From Streptomyces sp. NRRL B-24484 (GTDB lineage Bacteria > Actinomycetota > Actinomycetes > Streptomycetales > Streptomycetaceae), in assembly GCF_000717715.1 (NCBI RefSeq), contig NZ_JOAI01000010.1, positions 62,001-126,000 of the forward strand: DNA of 64,000 nt, given 5' to 3'. Of this stretch, positions 35,346 to 43,484 are shown piece by piece (within the stretch, counting starts at the first letter, position 1; every line of letters begins with the position of its first letter). Position numbers and translations under genes: made by a program. Under the pieces are notes generated by a model, which had not been told where the DNA came from, ran no database searches, and worked only from the letters and a program-made list of their open reading frames with translations.

Positions 35346-36782
35346 ATGGCAGGGATCGTCATCGGGGTGGACAGCTCCACCCAGTCCACCAAGGCGCTCG
35401 CGGTGGACACCGCGACCGGCGAGGTGCTCGGCGAGGGCCGGGCGGCGCACACCGTCAGCGGCAGCGGCGGCGCCCGGGAGAGCGACCCGCGGCAGTGGTG
35501 GCAGGCGCTGCAGGACGCGATCGCCGGCACCGGCTGCGCCGGCCGCGCCGAGGCCGTCGCGATCGGCGGGCAGCAGCACGGGCTGGTCGCCCTCGACGCC
35601 GACGGCGTCCCCGTGCACCCCGCGCTGCTCTGGAACGACACCCGCTCGGCCGACCGGGCCGCCGCGCTGGTCGAGGAACTCGGCCGGGACGCCTGGGCCC
35701 GGCGCACCGGCAGCGTCCCCAACGCCTCGTTCACCGTCACCAAGTGGGCCTGGCTGCGCGAGCGCGGCCTCACCGGCCGGGTCGCCGCCGTCCGGCTGCC
35801 GCACGAGTACCTCACCGAACGGCTCACCGGCCGGCCCGCCGCCGAACGCAGCGACGCCTCCGGCACCGGCTGGTGGGGCGAGCACGGCTGGGACACCGGC
35901 ATCCTCGACCTCGTCGGCCTCGACCCGGAGCTGCTGCCGCCGCTCGCCGGACCCGGCACCGCGGCCGGCGAGACCGTCGGCCCCTTCGGCGGACTGCGCC
36001 CCGGCATCCCCGTCGCCCTCGGCGCCGGCGACAACGCGGCCGCCGCCCTCGGACTCGGCCTCGGCGGCGGCACCGGCGCCGCGTACGGGCAGCCCGCCCT
36101 CTCGCTCGGTACCTCCGGCACCGTCTACGCGGTCACCCGCGGCCGGCCCGCCGACCCCACCGGCACGGTGGCCGGCTTCGCCGCCGCCCACGGCGACTGG
36201 CTGCCGCTCGCCTGCACCCTCAACTGCACCCTCGCCGTCGACCGCTTCGCCACCCTGCTCGGCCGCGACCGGCAGGCCGTCGAAGCCGGCGGCGAGGCCG
36301 TCGTCCTGCCCTTCCTCGACGGCGAACGCACCCCCGCCCTGCCGCACGCCGCCGGCCTCGTCCACGGCCTGCGCCACGACACCACCCCCGGCCAGCTGCT
36401 CCAGGCCGCCTACGACGGCGCCGCGTACGCCCTGCTCGCCGCCCTCGACCTGGTGCTCGCCGCCGGCGACGAGGCCGCGGGCGACGCACCGCTGCTGCTC
36501 ATCGGCGGCGGGGCCCGCGGCCGCGCCTGGCAGGACACCGTCCGCCGGCTCTCCGGCCGGGCCGTCCAGCTGCCCGCCGCCGGCGAACTCGTCGCCCTCG
36601 GCGCCGCCGCCCAGGCCGCCGGCCTGCTCACCGGCGAACACCCCGCCGAGGTCGCCCGCCGCTGGGGCACCGCCGCCGGACCCGTCCTCGACCCGGTCGA
36701 GAAGGACGAGGCCGCGGCCGCCCGGATCGCCGCCGTGCTCGCCGCCGGCGCCCCGCTGCTCGGCGCCGGCCCCGCCGTCTGA
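35346..36782 (+). CDS. xylB: Xylulokinase
   Basis: A 478-residue FGGY-family kinase from ATG 35346 behind GAGAGGAAG. It shows the N-terminal phosphate-binding motif VIGVDSSTQSTKALAVD, the substrate region HPALLWNDTRS, the C-terminal ATP-binding elements LSLGTSGTVYAVT and LLLIGGGARGRAWQDTVRRL. It phosphorylates D-xylulose to enter the pentose phosphate pathway. The length fits the family. A ROK regulator gene follows after 200 bases. Confidence 0.95.
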   Translation: MAGIVIGVDSSTQSTKALAVDTATGEVLGEGRAAHTVSGSGGARESDPRQWWQALQDAIAGTGCAGRAEAVAIGGQQHGLVALDADGVPVHPALLWNDTRSADRAAALVEELGRDAWARRTGSVPNASFTVTKWAWLRERGLTGRVAAVRLPHEYLTERLTGRPAAERSDASGTGWWGEHGWDTGILDLVGLDPELLPPLAGPGTAAGETVGPFGGLRPGIPVALGAGDNAAAALGLGLGGGTGAAYGQPALSLGTSGTVYAVTRGRPADPTGTVAGFAAAHGDWLPLACTLNCTLAVDRFATLLGRDRQAVEAGGEAVVLPFLDGERTPALPHAAGLVHGLRHDTTPGQLLQAAYDGAAYALLAALDLVLAAGDEAAGDAPLLLIGGGARGRAWQDTVRRLSGRAVQLPAAGELVALGAAAQAAGLLTGEHPAEVARRWGTAAGPVLDPVEKDEAAAARIAAVLAAGAPLLGAGPAV

Positions 36783-36816
36783 CACCGCACGGCGACACCG
36801 CACGGCGACACCGCAC
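36781..36816 (+). repeat. 13-base tandem repeat at the xylB stop codon
   Basis: GACACCGCACGGC occurs twice in full (36781-36793, 36794-36806) and a third time as its first ten bases (36807-36816). The repeat begins within the TGA stop of xylB. Confidence 0.9.
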
Positions 36817-36982
36817 CGGGGCCCGCGGCCATCCGCCGGAGCGGGCCCCGGTGCAGGTCGGTGCGGACGGCGGCCGGTACCGTTCGCGCGGCCCGAGTGC
36901 CGCGCGAACGGGACGGGCGCACGCGGATACCCTGCAACCGGTCGACCGGGTGTTCGGCCGTCGAACGAGAGGTGACGGGGAG

Positions 36983-38206
36983 ATGAGGGACACGGACGCC
37001 AGACGGGCCCGGCCCGCGAGTCAGCAGGGCATGCGCCGGGCCAACCTGGCCCTCGTCCTCGGCGAATTCGCGGCCGGACCACGCTCCCGCGCCGAGGTCG
37101 CCGCCACCACCGGCCTCACCCGGGCGGCCGTCTCCTCCCTGGTCGACGAACTCACCACCGCCGGCCTCCTCGCCGAATGCGGCCCCGCCGTCCCCAGCGG
37201 CAAGGTCGGCCGGCCCGGCACCGCCCTCGCCCTCGACCCGCAGGGCCCCGCCGGCCTCGGCGGCGAGATCGGCGTCGAACACCTCGCCGCCTGCGTCGTC
37301 GACCTCCGCGGCGAGGTCCGCGGCTGGCTGCGCCAGGACGTCACCAACCGCGACCGCCCCGCCGACGCCGTCCTGCGCGACCTCGCCGTGCTGCTCCGCG
37401 AGGTCGCCGGCTCCTGCGGCCTCGCCCCGGCCGGCCTCGCCGTCGCCGTCCCCGGCCTGGTCGGCGCCGCCGAAGGCATCGTGGAACGCGCCCCCAACCT
37501 CGGCTGGTCCGACCTGCCGCTCGCCGCCGAACTGCGCCGCGCCCTGCGCGAGGCCGACGCCCACCCCCTCGCCGACCTGCCCATCGACGTCGACAACGAG
37601 GCCAACCTCGGCGGCCTCGCCGAACTCTGGCTCGGCGAAGGCCCCGACGACTTCCTCCACCTCTCCGCCGAGGCCGGCATCGGCGCCGCCCTCGTGGTGG
37701 ACGGCCGGCTGCTGCGCGGTGCCCGCGGCTACGCCGGCGAACTCGGCCACGTCCCCGTCCACCCCGACGGGCCCGCCTGCCCGTGCGGCGCCCGTGGCTG
37801 CCTGGAGCAGTACGCCGGCGAGGCCGCCGTGCTCCGCGCCGCAGGGCTCGCCGACACCGGGGGCGACTGGGTCGCCCTGCTCGCCCGCAGGGCCGCGGAC
37901 GGGGACCCGGCCGTCCGTGCCGCACTGGAGGCCGCCGGTTCGGCGCTCGGCGTGGCCGCGGCCGGGGCGGTCAACCTGCTCGACCCTGCAGCGCTCGTGC
38001 TCGGCGGCGGCTACGCGGAGCTGGCCGAGTGGCTGCTCCCCGCGATGCGGACCGAGCTCGCCGGCCGGGTGACCGTCCGGGCCTGGGCCGACGACTGGCT
38101 GACGGCCTCGCGGCTGGGGCGGCGGGGGCCGCTGCTCGGAGCGGGGATCGGGGTCGTCCGCGCGGTCGTCGCCGACCCGGGCCGCTTCGCCGCCGCAGAG
38201 GGCTGA
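36983..38206 (+). CDS. ROK-family transcriptional regulator (XylR-like)
   Basis: A 407-residue protein from ATG 36983 with GAGAGGTGACGGGGAG upstream. Residues 15-75 form a winged helix (ANLALVLGEFAAGPRSRAEV, then TRAAVSSLVDELTTAGLLAE). The ROK sugar-kinase-like domain follows, with the zinc motif GELGHVPVHPDG then ACPCGARGCLEQYAG near residues 250-275. The place after xylA/xylB makes it the likely xylose-responsive repressor, with xylose as inducer. The open frame runs far upstream of 36983, but only from this ATG does it read as protein. Confidence 0.92.
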   Translation: MRDTDARRARPASQQGMRRANLALVLGEFAAGPRSRAEVAATTGLTRAAVSSLVDELTTAGLLAECGPAVPSGKVGRPGTALALDPQGPAGLGGEIGVEHLAACVVDLRGEVRGWLRQDVTNRDRPADAVLRDLAVLLREVAGSCGLAPAGLAVAVPGLVGAAEGIVERAPNLGWSDLPLAAELRRALREADAHPLADLPIDVDNEANLGGLAELWLGEGPDDFLHLSAEAGIGAALVVDGRLLRGARGYAGELGHVPVHPDGPACPCGARGCLEQYAGEAAVLRAAGLADTGGDWVALLARRAADGDPAVRAALEAAGSALGVAAAGAVNLLDPAALVLGGGYAELAEWLLPAMRTELAGRVTVRAWADDWLTASRLGRRGPLLGAGIGVVRAVVADPGRFAAAEG

Positions 38207-38239
38207 CGGCAACGCCCCTGATTCGGGTTCGCCGCACCG

Positions 38240-39268
38240 CTAGAGGGCCGCCGGCGTCCGGGTCTCGGTGGTGCGGTCGGCGGTGAGGAGGGTGATGGCG
38301 ACGCCGGCGACGGCCCAGGCGGCGAGGACGAGGAAGGGCGGGGTGAGGACGGAGCCGCCGAGGTAGACGATGGAGCGGGCGGCGTCGGTGCCCACGCCGT
38401 TCGGGATCCAGGAGCCGATCGCCCGCCAGAAGGGCGGCAGCAGCGGCGGCGGATAGACCCCGCCCGCGCTCGGGTTGCCGAGCACCACGAAGATCAGCAC
38501 GGCGATGCCGATCCCGACCACCCCGAACAGGCACTGCATCGCCATGGTGAAGGCCCCCACGGCGAAGACCACCAGCGTGCCGAGTCCCCAGAGCGGCAGG
38601 ATCGGGCCGGGCAGGGCGTCCAGGACAGGCCCGGTGGTCAGTGCGCCGCCGAGGCCGGCCGCGACGGAGTAGAGGAGGAGCGTGCCGAGCCGAAGCAGGG
38701 CCCGGTCGGTGTTGGCGGGCCGGGAGCCCGCGCTGATGCCGAGGATCGAGGCCACCAGGTAGCCGCCGACGCACCAGCCGACCACCAGGTAGAAGGAGGA
38801 GAGGCCCTCGGCGTCGCCCGGCGCGAGCGGCACGACGTCCTCGGTGCCGAGGGTCCGCTGCTGGGCGGACTCCAGCGAGCCGACGATCCGTTCGGCGGCG
38901 GTCGCCGCGGCGGGCCCGCGGGCGGTGGCCACCAGCAGGGTGTCCCGGCTGGTGGTGGGGTCGATCAGCCAGGCGGCGTACACCTTCTGGTCCTTGATCA
39001 GCTGGACGGCGCTCGCCCGGTCCTCCGCCGTGCTGGGCCGGACGGCCTCGTCCGGGACGTCGTGCAGGGCCGAGGTGCCCTGGAGGACGGCCTGCGCGGG
39101 CCCGACCACGGCGATGGAGAGCTGATGGGGGGTCGGGTCGTGGAGCGCACCGACGTAGCTGGCGGTGAAGCCGAGTTGGAGCAGCAGCACCCCGAGCACC
39201 AGCAGGAAGGCCCGCGGGGTGACCGCGTCCTTGACCTCGGCGAGGAATCCGGGGCGCGGGCCGGCCAT
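38240..39268 (-). CDS. Multi-span membrane protein of ABC-2/YhgE type
   Basis: A 342-residue protein. An N-terminal membrane helix (AFLLVLGVLLLQLGFTASYV) is followed by a 130-residue outside domain (up to about residue 165) and then five or six helices packed in the C-terminal half (SFYLVVGWCVGGYLVASILG and others). This plan matches ABC-2 type or YhgE/Pip-like exporters (DUF3533-like) that lack their own ATPase gene. It is divergent from a MarR gene with a perfect palindrome between them, so repression by that MarR protein is likely. The transported substrate is unknown; an export or efflux role is an inference. Confidence 0.75.
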   Translation of the reverse strand: MAGPRPGFLAEVKDAVTPRAFLLVLGVLLLQLGFTASYVGALHDPTPHQLSIAVVGPAQAVLQGTSALHDVPDEAVRPSTAEDRASAVQLIKDQKVYAAWLIDPTTSRDTLLVATARGPAAATAAERIVGSLESAQQRTLGTEDVVPLAPGDAEGLSSFYLVVGWCVGGYLVASILGISAGSRPANTDRALLRLGTLLLYSVAAGLGGALTTGPVLDALPGPILPLWGLGTLVVFAVGAFTMAMQCLFGVVGIGIAVLIFVVLGNPSAGGVYPPPLLPPFWRAIGSWIPNGVGTDAARSIVYLGGSVLTPPFLVLAAWAVAGVAITLLTADRTTETRTPAAL

Positions 39269-39312
39269 CGACCGCCTCCTTGGGGGCGAGGGAGCAAAAG
39301 GCGTGAAACGGA

Positions 39313-39331
39313 TGCTTCATAACATGAAGCA
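39313..39331. promoter_or_regulatory. Palindromic MarR operator
   Basis: TGCTTCAT-AAC-ATGAAGCA is a perfect 8-base inverted repeat with a 3-base centre. It lies 45-61 bases from both divergent starts (39268 minus, 39374 plus), the usual place and size for a MarR dimer site. Confidence 0.7.
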
Positions 39332-39373
39332 GTTGTTCGGGGGTGGAGGCGCGGCCTACGGGATACTGACGCC

Positions 39374-39853
39374 ATGAATGACCAGGAGTCGGCCGACCAG
39401 GCGTTCCGCGCGGTCGAGCGGGAGGTGGCACTGCTCTTCCGTCGCGGGCGGACGCGTGCCGCGGAGATGGCCCGGCGGGTGCATCCGGAGCTGGAGGCCG
39501 CGGCGTACGTGATGCTCGCGTACGTGGAGGAGTCGGGCCGGGTGCGGCTGACCGACATCGGCCTGCACTTCGGGATCGGCAAGGCCTCGATCAGCCGGCA
39601 GGTCAAGCACCTGGAGGCGCTCGGGCTGCTGCGCCGCGAGGTCGACCCGCTGGACCGCCGCTCCTCGCTGCTCTCGCTCACCGAGGACGGCGCCGCCCGC
39701 TACCTGCGCGCCCGGGACGCCCGGATGGAGCGCTTCCGCGAGCTGATGTCGGCCTGGGCCGAGGAGGACGTGGAGCGCTTCGCCGATCTGCTGCGCCGTT
39801 TCAACGAGCTGGCCGCCGAGTCCATGCGGGCCGAGGAGTCCGCGCCGGCCTGA
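39374..39853 (+). CDS. MarR-family transcriptional regulator
   Basis: A 159-residue regulator from ATG 39374. The winged helix lies in the middle: VRLTDIGLHFGIGKASISRQ followed by VKHLEALGLLRREVDPLDRR, with the wing RRSSLLSLTEDGAARYL. Flanking helices supply the dimer interface. It is divergent from the membrane protein at 38240, and its operator is probably the palindrome at 39313-39331. An MFS exporter follows on the same strand after 181 bases, preceded by a different dyad, so joint control of both is possible but unproven. Confidence 0.92.
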   Translation: MNDQESADQAFRAVEREVALLFRRGRTRAAEMARRVHPELEAAAYVMLAYVEESGRVRLTDIGLHFGIGKASISRQVKHLEALGLLRREVDPLDRRSSLLSLTEDGAARYLRARDARMERFRELMSAWAEEDVERFADLLRRFNELAAESMRAEESAPA

Positions 39854-39967
39854 CCCCTCTCGCCCGGTCCCGTCCAGCCTCCTTCCGGTCCCTTGCGGCC
39901 CCCTTCCGGGTGCCGCCCGGCCCGCCGTCGCCACGGCCGGGCCGGGCTTTGCTTGCGCTTGAAGAAA

Positions 39968-40010
39968 GTTGCCTAACTCAACCATCGCCCTTACGGTTGC
40001 TTTAGGCAAC
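39968..40010. promoter_or_regulatory. Inverted repeats before the MFS exporter gene
   Basis: GTTGCCTAA (39968-39976) and TTAGGCAAC (40002-40010) form a perfect 9-base inverted repeat with a 25-base spacer. The right end alone is a tighter dyad GTTGC-TTTAG-GCAAC (39996-40010). The site ends 24 bases before the ATG at 40035, so a bound repressor would block the promoter. TTGCCTAA half-sites are common for MarR/TetR control of drug exporters. Confidence 0.65.
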
Positions 40011-40034
40011 GAAAATTCACGCTGAAGGACCTCC

Positions 40035-41588
40035 ATGACTCCGACGACCCCCATGACGCACCGGCAAGTCCTGGAAGCGCTGTCAGGCCTCCTGCTGGGC
40101 CTCTTCGTGGCCGTGCTCTCCTCGACCGTCGTCTCCAACGCCCTGCCCACGATCCTCACCGACCTGCACGGCGGCGAGTCCGCCTACACCTGGGTGATCA
40201 CCGCCACCCTGCTGTCGCTGACCGCGTCCACCCCCATCTGGGGCAAGCTCTCCGACCTGGTCAGCAAGAAGCTGCTGGTGCAGATCGCCCTGGTGATCTA
40301 CATCCTGTCCTCCGCCCTGGCCGGCCTCTCGCAGAACACCGGCGAGCTGATCGCCTGCCGCGTGCTGCAGGGCATCGGCGCCGGCGGTGTCACGGCACTC
40401 GCCCAGATCTGCCTCGCCGCGATGGTCACGCCCCGCGAGCGCGGCCGCTACAGCGGCTACTTCGGCGCGGTCTTCGCCCTGGCGACCATCGGCGGCCCGC
40501 TGATCGGCGGCGTCATCGTGGACACCGACTGGCTGGGCTGGCGCTGGTGCTTCTACGTCGGCATCCCGTTCTCGCTGCTGGCCATCGTCGTCCTGCAGCG
40601 CACCCTGCGGCTGCCCGTCGCCCCGCGGCGCAAGGCCCGGATCGACTACCTCGGCGCCCTGCTCGTCACCGCCGCGGCCAGCCTGCTGATGATCTGGGTC
40701 AGCCTGGCCGGCAAGAACTACGACTGGGTGTCCTGGCAGTCCGCCGCGATGCTCGCCGGCGCCGCCGTGCTCGCCGTGCTCTTCGTCGCCGCCGAGCGCC
40801 GCGCCGCCGAACCGGTCATCCCGCTCCACCTCTTCCGCCACCGCACGGTGACGCTCTCCGCGGTCGCCAGCGTCCTGGTCGGCGTCGGCATGTACGGCGC
40901 CACCACCTTCCTCAGCCAGTACTTCCAGCTGGCCAAGGAGAAGTCGCCCACCATGGCCGGCCTGCTCACCCTGCCGATGATCCTCGGCCTCGCCGTCTCC
41001 TCCACCGTCGCCGGCAAGCTGATCACCCGCTACGGCCGCTGGAAGGGCTACCTGGTCGCCGGCACCCTGCTGCTCGCCGTCGGCTTCGGCCTGCTCGGCA
41101 CCGCCCGCGCCGACACCGCGTACGGGCTGCTCGCCCTCTACATGGCGGTGGCCGGCGTCGGCCTCGGCCTGACCATGCAGAACCTCGTCCTCGCCGTGCA
41201 GAACACGGTGCCGCGCGAGGAGCTCGGCTCGGCCAGCTCCGTCGTCACCTTCTTCCGCACCATGGGCGGCGCGATCGGCGTCTCCGCACTGGGCGCCCTG
41301 ATGGCCGACCGGGTGGCGCGCTACCTCGCCGAGAACCTCGCCCGGGCGGGCGTCCGCCCGACCGGCAGCGCCCTCGGCGGCGGCGAGATCCCCGACCTGC
41401 ACCGGCTGCCCGCCCCGATCGTCCCGCTGGTGACGGACGCCTTCGGCCACGGCGTCGGCGTCGTCTTCCTGCTGGCCGCGCCGTTCGCGCTGCTGGCCTT
41501 CCTGGTCGTGCTGTTCATCCGGGAGACCCCGCTGCGCACCACCATGGACGCCCCGGCCGAGCGCGCCTTGGAGCTCGTCGAGGACTGA
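40035..41588 (+). CDS. MFS multidrug transporter, DHA2 type (14 TM)
   Basis: A 517-residue transporter from ATG 40035. Helix 1 (LSGLLLGLFVAVLSSTVVSN) is followed by VSNALPTILTDLHG. Motif A-like (GKLSDLVSKKLLVQ) lies in loop 2-3, and motif C-like (YFGAVFALATIGGPLIGGVI) is present, typical of drug-proton antiporters. The hydrophobic profile gives about 14 helices with a C-terminal TMDAPAERALEL tail. It exports small molecules at the cost of protons; substrates are unknown. A dyad at 39968-40010 suggests inducible repression. A bidirectional terminator follows. Confidence 0.93.
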   Translation: MTPTTPMTHRQVLEALSGLLLGLFVAVLSSTVVSNALPTILTDLHGGESAYTWVITATLLSLTASTPIWGKLSDLVSKKLLVQIALVIYILSSALAGLSQNTGELIACRVLQGIGAGGVTALAQICLAAMVTPRERGRYSGYFGAVFALATIGGPLIGGVIVDTDWLGWRWCFYVGIPFSLLAIVVLQRTLRLPVAPRRKARIDYLGALLVTAAASLLMIWVSLAGKNYDWVSWQSAAMLAGAAVLAVLFVAAERRAAEPVIPLHLFRHRTVTLSAVASVLVGVGMYGATTFLSQYFQLAKEKSPTMAGLLTLPMILGLAVSSTVAGKLITRYGRWKGYLVAGTLLLAVGFGLLGTARADTAYGLLALYMAVAGVGLGLTMQNLVLAVQNTVPREELGSASSVVTFFRTMGGAIGVSALGALMADRVARYLAENLARAGVRPTGSALGGGEIPDLHRLPAPIVPLVTDAFGHGVGVVFLLAAPFALLAFLVVLFIRETPLRTTMDAPAERALELVED

Positions 41589-41615
41589 GTCCCGGCCGGC
41601 CGTTCCGGGCACGCG

Positions 41616-41651
41616 GAAGGGCCCGCGGGGTGCGTACCCCGCGGGCCCTTC
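41616..41651. terminator. Bidirectional terminator between convergent genes
   Basis: GAAGGGCCCGCGGGGT (41616-41631) pairs perfectly with its complement at 41636-41651 around a 4-base loop. It lies between the MFS gene (plus) and the small phosphate-operon gene (minus). Confidence 0.85.
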
Positions 41652-41665
41652 GTCGTGCGTGCGGC

Positions 41666-41911
41666 TCAGCGGCCGGCGATCAGGGTGATCCCGTAGAAGA
41701 CCACCGAGGCGCAGATGCTGAAGCTGAGCGCGGCCCCGGCCAGGGCCAGGTTGCCGCTGCCGGCCCCCGGGATCCCGGACCGGACGGCCTCCTGCGCGGC
41801 CTCGCGGCGCGACAGCGCCAGGATGCCGAGGGAGAAGGCCGCGACCACCGCGACGGTGATGGCGAAACTGAGGCCCGCGGTCTGCGCGAGGGCGTCCCAC
41901 TTGATGTGCAT
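41666..41911 (-). CDS. Small membrane protein cotranscribed with phosphate transporter
   Basis: An 81-residue protein from ATG 41911 behind GAGAGGAC. Two membrane helices (LSFAITVAVVAAFSLGILAL and the later AGAALSFSICASVVFYGITL) are separated by a polar loop. It follows the PiT gene by 32 bases on the same strand. Short two-span proteins in this position are common in streptomycetes and may be an accessory subunit of the transporter. No motif defines a function. Confidence 0.8.
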   Translation of the reverse strand: MHIKWDALAQTAGLSFAITVAVVAAFSLGILALSRREAAQEAVRSGIPGAGSGNLALAGAALSFSICASVVFYGITLIAGR

Positions 41912-41943
41912 GGCTTGCCGTCCTCTCTGACTGGTCGGGCGGC

Positions 41944-43107
41944 TCAGGCCGCGACGGTGGTGGTGGCGGGGGTCGGGGTGGCCTGCGCGGGCACCTCGAC
42001 CTCCTGGACGTCGTTCACGTTGCCGGCGTGCACCGGCTGGCGGCGGGAGGCGATCCACATCGCGCCCGAGCCGGCGACCAGCGTCGCGCCGACCAGGGCC
42101 ACGCCCCAGGCGCCCTGGTCCGCGACGAAGGCCGCGAGACCGGACACCGCGGCGGCGGCGGGCAGGGTCAGGCCCCAGGTGTAGACCATGCGGCGCACCA
42201 GGCTCCAGCGCAGCTCGCGCTTCGGGCCGCCGAGGCCGGCGCCCATGATGCCGCCGGAGCAGACCTGGGTGGTGGACAGGCCGTAGCCCATGTGGGTCGA
42301 GGTGAGGATGACCGTGGCGGCGGCCGTCTCGGTGGCGAGGCCCTGGCGGGGGCGGATCTCGGTCAGGCCGTTGCCCATCGAGCGGATGATGCGCCAGCCG
42401 CCCATGTAGGTGCCGAGCGCGATCGCCGCACCGGCGCTGACGATGACCCAGGTGGGGGGCAGCGCGCCGGGCTTGAGGGCACCGACGGAGACCAGGGTCA
42501 GGGTGATGATGCCCATGGTCTTCTGCGCGTCGTTGGTGCCGTGCGCCAGCGAGATCAGCGAGGAGGTGAACATCTGGCCGCGCCGGAAGCCCTTCTCGGT
42601 GGTCTCCTCGCGGCCGCCGCGGGTGATCAGGTAGGCGAGGCGGGTGGCGCCCCAGGCGGCCAGACCGGCCACCAGCGGGGAGGCGACCGCAGGGATCAGG
42701 ATCTTGGTGACGACGACGTCGAAGTTCACGCCGTTCATGCCGACGCCGACGACGGTGGCACCGATCAGGCCGCCGTAGAGCGCGTGCGAGGAACTGGAGG
42801 GCAGGCCCTTCAGCCAGGTCAGCAGGTTCCAGAGGATCGCTCCGACCAGGGCGGCGAAGATGATCGACGGCTGGAGGCCGGCCTTCTCGTTGACGATGCC
42901 GCCGGAGATGGTGGTGGCCACCTTCACGGAGAGGAAGGCTCCGGCGAAGTTGAGGACTGCGGCGATGGTGACCGCGACCTTGGGCTTGAGGGCTCCCGTC
43001 GCGATGGAGGTGGCCATCGCGTTGGCGGTGTCGTGGAACCCGTTGGTGAAGTCGAAGGCGAGCGCCGTGATGATCACAACGGCCACCAGGAACGTGATGT
43101 GTTCCAT
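41944..43107 (-). CDS. Low-affinity inorganic phosphate transporter, PiT family
   Basis: A 387-residue transporter starting at ATG 43107. The PiT signatures are visible: AFDFTNGFHDTANAMATSI near the N-terminus and ISLAHGTNDAQKTMGIITLT in the second half, with SSSHALYGGLIGA between. The family moves metal-phosphate with protons through about ten helices. Two GTTCACC repeats lie 64-81 bases upstream, so PhoP control is expected. The gene may be named pitH in streptomycetes; I leave the symbol out because pitH1 and pitH2 cannot be told apart here. Confidence 0.94.
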   Translation of the reverse strand: MEHITFLVAVVIITALAFDFTNGFHDTANAMATSIATGALKPKVAVTIAAVLNFAGAFLSVKVATTISGGIVNEKAGLQPSIIFAALVGAILWNLLTWLKGLPSSSSHALYGGLIGATVVGVGMNGVNFDVVVTKILIPAVASPLVAGLAAWGATRLAYLITRGGREETTEKGFRRGQMFTSSLISLAHGTNDAQKTMGIITLTLVSVGALKPGALPPTWVIVSAGAAIALGTYMGGWRIIRSMGNGLTEIRPRQGLATETAAATVILTSTHMGYGLSTTQVCSGGIMGAGLGGPKRELRWSLVRRMVYTWGLTLPAAAAVSGLAAFVADQGAWGVALVGATLVAGSGAMWIASRRQPVHAGNVNDVQEVEVPAQATPTPATTTVAA

Positions 43108-43170
43108 AACCAAACAATCGTCGTAGTTGTCGGACTGACGCTGCTGTCAGGCGTGACCGTAGGGAGCCAG

Positions 43171-43188
43171 GGTGAACGGAAGGTGAAC
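43171..43188 (-). promoter_or_regulatory. PHO box before the PiT gene
   Basis: On the minus strand GTTCACC-TTCC-GTTCACC forms two perfect 11-base direct repeat units. This is the PhoP-binding core of Streptomyces PHO boxes. It lies 64-81 bases before the PiT start. Flanking units upstream and downstream are degenerate. A phosphate-starvation response is therefore likely. Confidence 0.88.
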
Positions 43189-43484
43189 AGGGTTGGGAAT
43201 CGTGGTTCTGATGGTGGATCGGGGGTTGCACGAACATTGCGAAAGTGTGGAAAGCGCGGCTCTGTACGGCCGTTGTGTCCGCTTGGGTCCTCCTTCGTGG
43301 GGGTTTGGTGAGACTTGCCTCACACCCCCTTGGTGGCGCCGGTGAGGTCCCGGGTGAGGACTCGCTGAGAATTCACCGGACGGACCGCAGGCCCCCTGCC
43401 GTTACCTGCCGGTCACATGGCAGGATTCTCCACAGAGATCACCGGGCTCGGGCCCGGGCCGGGCTGGACTGGGGAGGGCGGCCG

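Noticed and set aside
34043..36982. Open frame of about 980 codons upstream of the ROK regulator, continuous with it
   Set aside because: It runs antisense to xylA and out of frame through xylB; the residues are Arg/Pro/Ala-rich repeats typical of a GC-rich shadow frame. Only the part from ATG 36983 reads as protein.
43108..43484. c-di-AMP (ydaO-type) riboswitch before the NlpC/P60 gene
   Set aside because: These riboswitches often control such hydrolases in Actinobacteria, but the conserved pairing blocks were not found in this leader; only the PHO box on the other strand and a short GTGAG/CTCAC dyad are present.
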